Shown here piece after piece: positions 9,189-16,852 of a DNA stretch of 64,000 nucleotides. Position 1 is the stretch's first letter, and every line of letters starts with the position of its first letter. A program made the position numbers and the translations under genes. The notes below the pieces were generated by a model that searched no databases, was not told the DNA's origin, and worked only from the letters and a program-made list of their open reading frames with translations. This stretch comes from Haliea sp040221975 (GTDB taxonomy: Bacteria; Pseudomonadota; Gammaproteobacteria; Pseudomonadales; Halieaceae), in contig JAVJWR010000013.1 of the NCBI GenBank assembly GCA_040221975.1, positions 186,001-250,000 on the forward strand, given 5' to 3'.

Positions 9189-10685
9189 ATGAACGACTAT
9201 CAGCAACTGCAACAACACTTCGCCCGCCTCAACGATCTCGCGCATGTGCAGGCCATCGCCGGCTGGGACGAGGCCGCCATGATGCCCTCTGGCGGTGGCG
9301 AGGCCCGCGGCCAGGCCCTCGCCACGCTTGAGGTCATCATGCACGGCATGGTGACGGACCCGCGCGTGGGAGACTGGATAGAAGGCGCCAGCGAAGAACA
9401 GCTCGACCCCTGGCAGAGCGCGAACCTGCGGGAAATTGCCCGCAGCTACCGTCAGGCCACCTGCATGCCGGCAGACCTGGTGGAACGCCAGAAACTGGCC
9501 ACATCGCGCAGCGAGCAGGCCTGGCGCCGCTACCGCACGGAAAACAACTGGCAGGCGATGGCGCCGCTGTTGCAGGAGGTGGTGACCCTGGCCCGCGAGG
9601 AGGCCGCGGTGCGCGCCGACGCCACCGGCCTGTCGCGCTACGATGCGCTGCTCGATACCTATGAGCCGGGCATGACCTGCGCCCGTGTGGATCCGCTGTT
9701 CGCGGACCTGAAGGCTTTCCTGCCAGGGCTGCTGGACGAGGTCCTGGCACGGCAGGCGGCCGCGCCCCTGTTGCAGCCCGAGGGCAGTTTCAGCATCGAG
9801 GAACAACGCCAGCTGGGGCTGGAGATCATGCGCACCCTGGGCTTCGACTTTGAGCACGGACGCCTCGACGTCAGCCACCACCCTTTCTGCGGTGGTGTAC
9901 CCAGCGATGTCCGCATCACCACCCGCTATCGCACGGATGACTTCGTGGCGGCGCTGATGGGCGTGATCCACGAGACCGGCCACGCGCTGTATGAACAGGG
10001 GCTGCCTGCGGCCTGGCGTCAGCAGCCGGTGGGCCAGGCCCTGAGCATGGCCATGCACGAGAGCCAGTCCCTGCTCATGGAGATGCAGGCCTGCCGCTCA
10101 CGGGAGTTCCTGCACTACCTGGTACCGCACCTGCAGCAGGCCTTTGCCGCCGCTGATCCGGCGCTGCCAGCCTGGGGCGAGGACAATCTGTATCGCCTGT
10201 ATACCCGGGTGAAGCGCGGCTACATACGGGTCGATGCCGACGAGGTCAGCTACCCGCTGCACGTGATCCTGCGCTACGAAATCGAGCGCGACCTGATGGA
10301 GGGCAGGATGGAGGTCACCGAGATTCCGGAGGCCTGGGACCAGCGCATGCAGCAGTACCTCGGGCTCTCCACTGCGGGCAACTACAGCGACGGCTGCCTG
10401 CAGGATGTGCACTGGCCCGCGGGCCTGTTCGGCTACTTCCCCACGTACACCCTGGGAGCGATGACCGCGGCCCAGTTGTTCGCGACCGCACGCCGCGACA
10501 TCCCCGAACTGATGCAGCAATTGGCCGGCGGTAATTTCTGCGCACTGCTGGGCTGGCTGCGCGACAGGGTACACGGGCAGGGCAAACTGCTCGCCTGCGA
10601 TGACCTGATGACCCAGGCCACCGGCAATCCGCTGCAGGCACACTACTTTCGCGACCACCTGCAACAGCGTTATCTCGGACGCTAA
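9189..10685 (+). CDS. Carboxypeptidase M32 (thermostable carboxypeptidase family)
   Basis: Zinc metallocarboxypeptidase of 498 residues, normal for M32, which removes C-terminal residues from peptides in the cytoplasm. The zinc motif HETGH is at 261-265, followed by ALYEQGLP and the downstream glutamate region SMAMHESQSL. Other M32 landmarks are HPFCGGVPSDVRITTRY before the active site, and RVDADEVSYPLHVILRYEIE in the C-terminal half. A purine-rich GGGGGACCCA precedes the ATG. It could complete degradation of peptides brought in by the neighbouring transporter; that link is positional only. Confidence 0.93.
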   Translation: MNDYQQLQQHFARLNDLAHVQAIAGWDEAAMMPSGGGEARGQALATLEVIMHGMVTDPRVGDWIEGASEEQLDPWQSANLREIARSYRQATCMPADLVERQKLATSRSEQAWRRYRTENNWQAMAPLLQEVVTLAREEAAVRADATGLSRYDALLDTYEPGMTCARVDPLFADLKAFLPGLLDEVLARQAAAPLLQPEGSFSIEEQRQLGLEIMRTLGFDFEHGRLDVSHHPFCGGVPSDVRITTRYRTDDFVAALMGVIHETGHALYEQGLPAAWRQQPVGQALSMAMHESQSLLMEMQACRSREFLHYLVPHLQQAFAAADPALPAWGEDNLYRLYTRVKRGYIRVDADEVSYPLHVILRYEIERDLMEGRMEVTEIPEAWDQRMQQYLGLSTAGNYSDGCLQDVHWPAGLFGYFPTYTLGAMTAAQLFATARRDIPELMQQLAGGNFCALLGWLRDRVHGQGKLLACDDLMTQATGNPLQAHYFRDHLQQRYLGR

Positions 10686-10696
10686 GGAGCAGAGCC

Positions 10697-12088
10697 ATGG
10701 ACAAACTCAGCGCCCAGGACGTGGGTTTCCTCAAGATTGAGACGCCGCGCTGCCCTTTCCATGTCGCCGCCCTGGTGATCCTGACACCACCGGACAAGGT
10801 ACCTGCAAATTACCTGCGGCAGCTGGCGCGCAAATGCGGGCGCCTGAACGAGATCCTGCCCGCCTTCAACAAGCGCCTGCAGAATCCGGAAGACCTGTCC
10901 GCAGCTGCCTGGGTCACAGCGGACGACTATCAGGCAGAAAACCACGTATTCCACTACCGCCTGCCGGCAACGGGACGCATGACCGACCTGATGCAATTGG
11001 TGACCCGGGCCCACGAGCGGGCCCTGGACCGCTCCCGGCCACTGTGGGAGCTGCACCTGATCGAAGGCCTGCCCGGCGGCCGCTTCGCCCTGTATTGCAA
11101 GACCCACCACGCCCTGGTGGACGGCATCGGCGCCATGCGCATGATCCAGAGCCTGTTCAGCACCGACCCCAGGCAGAAGATCGACCTGCGCAAGGTGCGC
11201 AGGACACCCGGGCGCCAGCACAGCCATCACAATCTGTTCGAGCAGCTCAGCGGAGTCGCGCGGGGTGTTGTCGAGCAGTACCGGGCACTGCCGCAGCTGT
11301 CCCGCCTGCTGCTGCACATGGGTGCGGATATTCTCAAGGGCAATACCGACGCCATGCGGCTGCCCTTTACCGCGCCGCGCACGCTCTTCAACACCGAGCT
11401 TGAGTCGCGCCGCAGCCTCGGCATCTGCGACCTGCCACTGAAAACCGTCAAGCGTCTGGCCCGCCAGAGCGGCGGCACCGTGAACGATGTCCTGCTGGCG
11501 ATTTGTGGCGGCGCCCTGCGACGCTACCTGCAGGCCCACAACGCCTTGCCGAAAGATTCCCTGATCGTCGGCATGCCAATGTCACTGAAGTCCGGCAGCG
11601 AGCGCGAGGGCAACCGCCTGAGCTACATCATCAGCCCGTTCTTTACCGATGAGAAAGATGACCTGCGCCGACTGCAACGGGTGATCCGCACCACCCGCGC
11701 CGCCAAGGCGGAGATGAGCAGCATGTCGGTGACAGCGGCGGAGGACTTCTACGCCCTGCTGATGGTGCCTGCCGTGCTGCTTACCATCAGCGGCAACGCC
11801 GAGCGGGTCAAACCCGCCATCAACGGCATTTTTTCCAACGTACCCGGGGCAAAGACAGCGCTGTACCTGGAGGGCGCGCGGATGGAGGCCCTGTATCCGC
11901 TCTCCATCATCACCCACGGCATGGGCCTCAACATCACCGTTGTCAGCCAGGCTGACAAGCTCTGTTTCGGCATCGCCGCCTGCCCGACCCGGCAGGCAGA
12001 TATTGAACAACTCCCCGGCCATATCAAGGCCAGTTACCGCGACCTGCGCCTGGCAGTGACCGCATCCGGCAAAAGCAAAAACCACTGA
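10697..12088 (+). CDS. Wax ester synthase/diacylglycerol O-acyltransferase (WS/DGAT)
   Basis: Transfers an acyl group from acyl-CoA to a fatty alcohol or diacylglycerol, making neutral storage lipid at the membrane. The 463 residues match the family length. The catalytic motif HHALVDG is at 137-143, the C-terminal domain (WES_acyltransf, DUF1298) begins after GGTVNDVLLAICGGALRRYL, and the family's conserved NVPG appears as FSNVPGAKTALYL. It starts 11 bases after the M32 gene, so the two are probably cotranscribed. Its stop lies 4 bases from the convergent VOC gene. A second, divergent WS/DGAT lies at 40.2-41.8 kb. Confidence 0.92.
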   Translation: MDKLSAQDVGFLKIETPRCPFHVAALVILTPPDKVPANYLRQLARKCGRLNEILPAFNKRLQNPEDLSAAAWVTADDYQAENHVFHYRLPATGRMTDLMQLVTRAHERALDRSRPLWELHLIEGLPGGRFALYCKTHHALVDGIGAMRMIQSLFSTDPRQKIDLRKVRRTPGRQHSHHNLFEQLSGVARGVVEQYRALPQLSRLLLHMGADILKGNTDAMRLPFTAPRTLFNTELESRRSLGICDLPLKTVKRLARQSGGTVNDVLLAICGGALRRYLQAHNALPKDSLIVGMPMSLKSGSEREGNRLSYIISPFFTDEKDDLRRLQRVIRTTRAAKAEMSSMSVTAAEDFYALLMVPAVLLTISGNAERVKPAINGIFSNVPGAKTALYLEGARMEALYPLSIITHGMGLNITVVSQADKLCFGIAACPTRQADIEQLPGHIKASYRDLRLAVTASGKSKNH

Positions 12089-12092
12089 GTTA

Positions 12093-12632
12093 TCAGCCCG
12101 GCGTACGTACCGGCTCGCTGCCATCCCAGCCGACGGCGGCATGGCGGATGTCGGTCCACAGACGCTCCACTGCCGGTGTCATCTCCACCACCTCAATCAT
12201 GCCCAGAACAGCGCTGCGCGTGTCGAAATAGGCTGCGCGGCCGCCCACCGCCACGGAACAGGTGAGCACCTGTTCGAAACCCTCGGCGGCATAGTGGGCG
12301 CAGCTTTGCTCGAAATCAATCGCGGCCACCGCATGATGGTGAAAACACCAGCCGGACTCCCCGAACACCTCGCGGTAGGGGGAAGGCTTGTCGTCAAGCG
12401 GCTGAATCAGTTCAAACTGCATGTGACCACAGTTCGCCAGCGCCAGGCTGACCGCAAAATCGGCGGGCCGGTCCTTGTAGACCAGGTCATTGAGCTCGAA
12501 GTTCTCGAACAGGAACCACGGCCCCACATTCAGTTGCCGGGTGAATTGCGCCATGGATTTGTGAATATCATCGGTGATGAAGGCAGTTTGTATGACGCCG
12601 CCATCGGGCTGGCCAAAATTCAGGACGGGCAT
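12093..12632 (-). CDS. VOC-superfamily (glyoxalase-like) protein
   Basis: 179 residues with two beta-alpha-beta-beta-beta modules. IQTAFITDDIHKSMAQF opens module 1, GHMQFELIQP supplies a probable metal-ligand strand, WCFHHHAVAAIDFE opens module 2 and LGMIEVVEM carries the terminal glutamate. His and Glu positions fit a metal-dependent VOC enzyme, but the reaction is unknown. AAGGAGA seven bases upstream supports the ATG. It is convergent with the WS/DGAT gene and divergent from the cupin gene, near dioxygenase-type and SDR genes, so a role in the same catabolism is possible. Confidence 0.85.
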   Translation of the reverse strand: MPVLNFGQPDGGVIQTAFITDDIHKSMAQFTRQLNVGPWFLFENFELNDLVYKDRPADFAVSLALANCGHMQFELIQPLDDKPSPYREVFGESGWCFHHHAVAAIDFEQSCAHYAAEGFEQVLTCSVAVGGRAAYFDTRSAVLGMIEVVEMTPAVERLWTDIRHAAVGWDGSEPVRTPG

Positions 12633-12822
12633 TGCAGAATCTCCTTGTTGTCGGCTGCCAGCGTATTCACGGCAAAGGCGGGAAACAATGAGTATTTCTA
12701 CTCTGTTGAGGCATTTTTTCCGATGCTAGGCTGCAATTCGATTGGGGTTTTCACAAGAGTAGCGTGCCCTGGCGCGCACCCGCGGGGAAACTGCAGCCCA
12801 CCAGCCTGAATGGAATACCGTC

Positions 12823-13323
12823 ATGAACAACAGCAAGAGCAGCAACCAACTCACCGACTCCGGCACCACCGGCATCGAAATCAGCAAGCAGCTCAAGAGC
12901 GCATTTTTCCCCCAGGAAAAGCTTGAATGGACCCCCTGGGTCATGCCCGACACCTGGTTCAAGCTGCTGGCGATCAACCCGATAACCGGCGGCTTCAGCA
13001 TGATGCTGAAAGTCGGCCCCCACAATATTGCCCCCATCCACGGTCATATCGGCTCGGTGGAAGGTATCATCCTGGAAGGCGGGTTTGCCTACGAAGATGA
13101 CTGGGGCTACGCGGGCGACTACGTACAGGAACCGGCGGGAATCAACCACAAGCCGATCACCGGTGCCGATGGCATGGTGATGTTTGCAATAGCGCATGGA
13201 CCGCTGGCCGGTTACAACGACGATGGCAGTGTCGCCCTGATACTCGACGCCAGGGAAATGTTCCGGATGGCGGAAGCTGCCGGTGCCGCCTCCCATGTCG
13301 ACAAGCCTGAGCACTGGGACTGA
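12823..13323 (+). CDS. Cupin protein, 2,4'-dihydroxyacetophenone dioxygenase family
   Basis: 166 residues. The cupin motif 1 is HGHIGSVEGIILEGGFAYED, with HxH and a downstream Glu as metal ligands, and motif 2 includes INHKPITGADG. Length and the APIHGHIGSVEG pattern match the family that includes 2,4'-dihydroxyacetophenone dioxygenase, which splits an alpha-hydroxyketone into two carboxylic acids using O2 and iron. The substrate here is not known. It leads a short plus-strand unit with the SDR 62 bases downstream. Neighbouring SDRs and a ThDP enzyme also handle hydroxy- and oxo-compounds, so an alpha-ketol substrate is a reasonable inference. Confidence 0.82.
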   Translation: MNNSKSSNQLTDSGTTGIEISKQLKSAFFPQEKLEWTPWVMPDTWFKLLAINPITGGFSMMLKVGPHNIAPIHGHIGSVEGIILEGGFAYEDDWGYAGDYVQEPAGINHKPITGADGMVMFAIAHGPLAGYNDDGSVALILDAREMFRMAEAAGAASHVDKPEHWD

Positions 13324-13385
13324 CCTGAACCGCATAGCCGGGAACCGCAAGGCCACAACAACCATTGCAGGGAGAACAACTGACC

Positions 13386-14171
13386 ATGAGCGAAAAAAGA
13401 CTGGCTGGCAAAACCGCCATCGTGACCGGTGGTGCCACTGGGCTGGGGCTGGGGATCGCGCAGCGTTACATCGAGCACGGCGCAACCGTGATCATCACGG
13501 ATATCAATGTTCAGGCCGGGGAGCAGGCCGCCGGCAAGCTCGGCGCTCGCTTCATCGCACAGGACGTCACCGACGAGAGCAGCTGGGAAGCACTGTTCGC
13601 TGCGCTGGCGGCTGAAGGCGTCCGCGCCAGCGTGCTGGTGAACAACGCCGGTTTTGCGGACGCCGGCCTGGGTGAACTGTTCGAAGACATTGACGTCGCC
13701 GCCGCGAAGAAAATTTTCGAGGTGAATTTCGACGGCACCCTGCTGGGCTGCAAGCACGCCATTCGCCACATGAAACAGGGCGGCGGCTCGATCATCAACA
13801 TGTCCTCCATTGCCGCCATGGTGCCGGTACCCTTCATCGCGGCCTACGGCGCCTCCAAGGCCGCGGTGCGCCATCTGACCCAGTCAGTGGCTCTGTACTG
13901 CGCCCAGCAGGGCTACCGCATCCGCTGCAACTCCATCCATCCCGGACAGATTCGCACTGCGATGCACGACCGTCTGGTGGAGGCCACTGCGAGCCAGAAC
14001 GGTATCACGGCGGCAGAGGCGGAAGCCGGCTTTCTGGGCATGATTCCCATGGGTGAATTCGGCCAGGTGGAGGATATTGCCAACGCCGCACTGTACTTTG
14101 CCAGCGATGAGAGCAAGCATGTTACCGGCGACCGTATCCTTGTGGATGGCGGCATGATGCTCACCAGTTGA
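13386..14171 (+). CDS. SDR family oxidoreductase
   Basis: Classical short-chain dehydrogenase of 261 residues. The cofactor motif is TGGATGLGLG with ITDIN after strand 2, which favours NAD over NADP. NNAG and the catalytic Ser-Tyr-Lys set (NMSSIAAM then YGASK) are intact. GGAG at 13371-13374 sits 11 bases before the ATG chosen; a TTG seven codons upstream is the only other in-frame start nearby. It probably oxidises an alcohol or reduces a ketone in the pathway of the upstream cupin. Its 3' end meets the convergent ThDP-enzyme gene across a strong hairpin. Confidence 0.9.
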   Translation: MSEKRLAGKTAIVTGGATGLGLGIAQRYIEHGATVIITDINVQAGEQAAGKLGARFIAQDVTDESSWEALFAALAAEGVRASVLVNNAGFADAGLGELFEDIDVAAAKKIFEVNFDGTLLGCKHAIRHMKQGGGSIINMSSIAAMVPVPFIAAYGASKAAVRHLTQSVALYCAQQGYRIRCNSIHPGQIRTAMHDRLVEATASQNGITAAEAEAGFLGMIPMGEFGQVEDIANAALYFASDESKHVTGDRILVDGGMMLTS

Positions 14172-14208
14172 GGTCGGGGACTTGAGCGGCAGATAACCGC
14201 CGTGGCGA

Positions 14209-14236
14209 GGCCGGCCTGACGGATGCCAGGCCGGCC
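14209..14236. terminator. Hairpin between convergent genes, possible bidirectional terminator
   Basis: A perfect 10-base-pair inverted repeat, GGCCGGCCTG and CAGGCCGGCC, encloses an 8-base loop, 38 bases after the SDR stop and 10 bases before the ThDP-enzyme stop. No T-tract follows on either strand, so intrinsic termination is not proven; it may instead stabilise 3' ends. Confidence 0.5.
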
Positions 14237-14245
14237 GGGGGATAG

Positions 14246-15997
14246 TCAGGCAACCGCCTGCAGGGGAGTTTGCTGCGGGGCGGGAAACTGGAAGCCATCG
14301 AGAATGATGTTGGGCCAGAGGAAATCCATCGGGTGCGGCGTGAAATCGACGCCGATATTCAGCACCGCCGGACGCCCACTGTCCAGCGCACGCTGCACCG
14401 CGGCGGGAATCTCCCGAAGCTCGGAGACGTCCTCTGCATAACAGCCAAAGCCCCTGGCAACCGCAGCAAAGTCCACCGTGGACAATTTGGTGCCAAAATC
14501 AGGGTTTTCCAGCATTTCCCCGAAAGGCTTGTACATGCCCCAGTAACTGTCATTGAATACCACCACGATGACCGCCAGGCCATAGCGACTGGCGGTTTCC
14601 AGCTCCTGGATGGTCATGCCCATGGCGCCGTCACCGGTCAGGCAGAACACCGCCCGCTCCGGGTGTGCCAGCTTGGCGGCATTGGCATAGGGCAGGCCGA
14701 AGCCGAGGTGGCCCATGCCGGGAACGAACAGTGACCGCTCGGGGCTGTCTACCTGGATATGGGAAATGGTCCACATCATGGTCTGGCCGCCGTCGTGGAC
14801 GACAATCGCATCGCGGGGCAGTAGTTCGCCTATCGCGGCCGCGACTGCGGATTCGTTCAGCAGGCCGGCGCCACCGACCACCTTGCTCTCCTTCGCCGTT
14901 TCCCGATACAGCGCCCTGCCGGCATCGCGCTTCTTGAGAATGGACTGCTTCCAGTCAAGGTCCTGCTGGAAACCGTCCTGCTCCGCCAACAGAGCCAGCA
15001 GCGCCTCCAGCGTTGCCCGGGCATCTCCCACCAGACCGATTTCCACCGGTACCGCACGACCGATGGATTCGGCATCGATTTCGATCTGGATGATCTTCTG
15101 CTCATCCGGTTTCGGGTAATGCGGCGGCTTGTGGATGGGAGTGAAGGTGGAGAACTTGCAGCCTACCGCCAGCACCAGATCCGCCTCCTGACCAACATCA
15201 ATGGCCGCCTGCCCGGACACCAGGCCCGCCGACCCCAGGGTATTGGCGTCTGCCGGATCCAGCACCCCGCGACCGTTGGCGGTGGTCATTGCCAGCATGT
15301 CCGTGTGTGCCACCAGATCGCGAAACGCCTGCACACCGCCGGAGCGGGCCACACCGCCACCGGCAATCAACAGGGGCCGGCGTGCACCCCGGAGGGCGGC
15401 CGCCACCCGCTGCAATTCTTCGCGGCAGGGCACCGGACGCTGCAGCCGATAGGGCGGCGTCTGGGCAAGATCGTAGCGGCACAACTGGGTGCCGACATCG
15501 CAGGGGATATCCAGATGCACCGGCCCCGGCCGCCCGGAACGGGCGATATGGACCGCCCGCTCGAACAATTCCGGTGCCCGTTCGGGATGGTGCACGATGG
15601 CATTCCATTTGGTGATTGAGCGGAACAGGCCGATCTGGTCCGCGGACTGCAATTGGTCGATACTCGGGTCTATCGCCCGGGCCTGGTTCTGCCCGGTAAT
15701 CACCACCATGGGGATGTTGTCGGCATAGGCGGCGGCAACACCCGGAACCAGATTGGTCGCTCCCGGTCCCACCGTGGCGAAACAGACCCCCATGGTATCG
15801 GTCACCCGGGAGATCGAGGCCGCCATGTGGCCGGCGGCTTCCTCGTGCCGGGTGGTGATGTACACCAGGTCCGGGTCTCGCGACGCGCCATGCATGATGA
15901 GTCCTATCTGGGCCGCGGGCAGGCCGCAGATATACTTGACGCCGTGCTTCTTGAGGATGGCGAGCAGCATATCGCTCACCGTGCATTCGGTAATCAT
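14246..15997 (-). CDS. Thiamine-diphosphate-dependent enzyme, acetolactate synthase-like
   Basis: Cytoplasmic ThDP enzyme of 583 residues with the three usual domains. The cofactor-activating glutamate is in TRHEEAAGHMA (Glu52), the central FAD/nucleotide-like domain spans about 190-340, and the ThDP/Mg motif runs from GDG (455-457) to NDS (482-484). This fold covers acetolactate synthase, benzoylformate decarboxylase, oxalyl-CoA decarboxylase and benzaldehyde lyase, and the sequence does not decide among them. No small regulatory subunit gene is adjacent, which argues against biosynthetic acetolactate synthase. Its ATG has GGAG nine bases upstream. It lies 25 bases after the SDR gene in the same operon. 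Confidence 0.87.
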   Translation of the reverse strand: MITECTVSDMLLAILKKHGVKYICGLPAAQIGLIMHGASRDPDLVYITTRHEEAAGHMAASISRVTDTMGVCFATVGPGATNLVPGVAAAYADNIPMVVITGQNQARAIDPSIDQLQSADQIGLFRSITKWNAIVHHPERAPELFERAVHIARSGRPGPVHLDIPCDVGTQLCRYDLAQTPPYRLQRPVPCREELQRVAAALRGARRPLLIAGGGVARSGGVQAFRDLVAHTDMLAMTTANGRGVLDPADANTLGSAGLVSGQAAIDVGQEADLVLAVGCKFSTFTPIHKPPHYPKPDEQKIIQIEIDAESIGRAVPVEIGLVGDARATLEALLALLAEQDGFQQDLDWKQSILKKRDAGRALYRETAKESKVVGGAGLLNESAVAAAIGELLPRDAIVVHDGGQTMMWTISHIQVDSPERSLFVPGMGHLGFGLPYANAAKLAHPERAVFCLTGDGAMGMTIQELETASRYGLAVIVVVFNDSYWGMYKPFGEMLENPDFGTKLSTVDFAAVARGFGCYAEDVSELREIPAAVQRALDSGRPAVLNIGVDFTPHPMDFLWPNIILDGFQFPAPQQTPLQAVA

Positions 15998-16022
15998 TGT
16001 TCGGGACTCCGGAACAGGGTTG

Positions 16023-16814
16023 TCAGTTGCGTTGCGAATGTTTGGAGGGCATGCCCGCGGTGGTGCCACCGTCGACCAGAAACGTGGTGCCGGTGATCAT
16101 GGCCGACTCGTCACTGGCCAGGAATACAACCGAGTTGGCAATATCCGCCGCCGTCGCCAGCCGCCCCAGGGGCACATTGTCAATCATGCTCGCCACCATC
16201 GTGTCCCGGTCTCCGACCGCTTCTATAATCGGCTCCAGCATCTCCGTGTCCACATAGGTCGGGTGGATGGCGTTGCAGCGAATGCCGTAGCCACGCTCGG
16301 CGCAGTCCAGGGCCACGGACTTCGACAACAGGGTGACACCCGCCTTGGAAGCGCCATAGGCGGCCAGATCCGAGGTGCCCAGCAGGGCACCGATGGACGA
16401 GATATTGATCAGCGAACCGCCACCATCGGACTGCCTGATGGCGCGGATACCGTGCTTGCAGGCCAGCATGGTGCCGGTAAGATTGACCGCCAGCACACGG
16501 TTCCATTCCTCCAGCACCATGTCTTCAACGGTGCCGGTAATCCCGATGCCGGCACAATTGACCACAATGTCCAGGCGCCCGAACAATTCCAGGGCCCTGG
16601 CCGTTGCCGCCTCCCAGTCAGCCTCGCTGCTGACGTCCAGCGCGTGGCTGGCCGCGGCCGCCCCAATGCGCTCGGCAGTTGCCTGTGCTCCCGCGGTATT
16701 GATGTCCGCGACCAGCACCCTGGCCCCCTCCCGTGCCAGCGCCTCGCAGGACGCACGTCCTATGCCCGAGGCACCGCCGGTGACCAGCGCCACCTTGCCC
16801 TTCAGTCTGTCCAT
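16023..16814 (-). CDS. SDR family oxidoreductase
   Basis: Classical SDR of 263 residues. TGGASGIGRA binds the cofactor, VADINTAG after strand 2 suggests NAD, NCAG stands for the NNAG motif, and the catalytic set is NISSIGAL with YGASK. GGGAGAAGG upstream supports the ATG (MDRLKGKVALVTGG); fourteen codons of open frame before it are leader. It is distinct in sequence from the plus-strand SDR in the same island. Position between a TonB receptor gene and the ThDP enzyme implies that transport, dehydrogenation and C-C bond chemistry are encoded together. Confidence 0.9.
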   Translation of the reverse strand: MDRLKGKVALVTGGASGIGRASCEALAREGARVLVADINTAGAQATAERIGAAAASHALDVSSEADWEAATARALELFGRLDIVVNCAGIGITGTVEDMVLEEWNRVLAVNLTGTMLACKHGIRAIRQSDGGGSLINISSIGALLGTSDLAAYGASKAGVTLLSKSVALDCAERGYGIRCNAIHPTYVDTEMLEPIIEAVGDRDTMVASMIDNVPLGRLATAADIANSVVFLASDESAMITGTTFLVDGGTTAGMPSKHSQRN

Positions 16815-16852
16815 CACAACCTTCTCCCTGCCGGCCCGTTTCGTTTCATGCT

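Noticed and set aside
12089..12092. Unusual overlap between the convergent WS/DGAT and VOC genes
   Set aside because: The stops are only four bases apart but do not overlap, a common arrangement in compact genomes.
14246..15997. Biosynthetic acetolactate synthase large subunit (IlvB/IlvI)
   Set aside because: No small-subunit gene is adjacent, and the context is catabolic SDR and TonB receptor genes.
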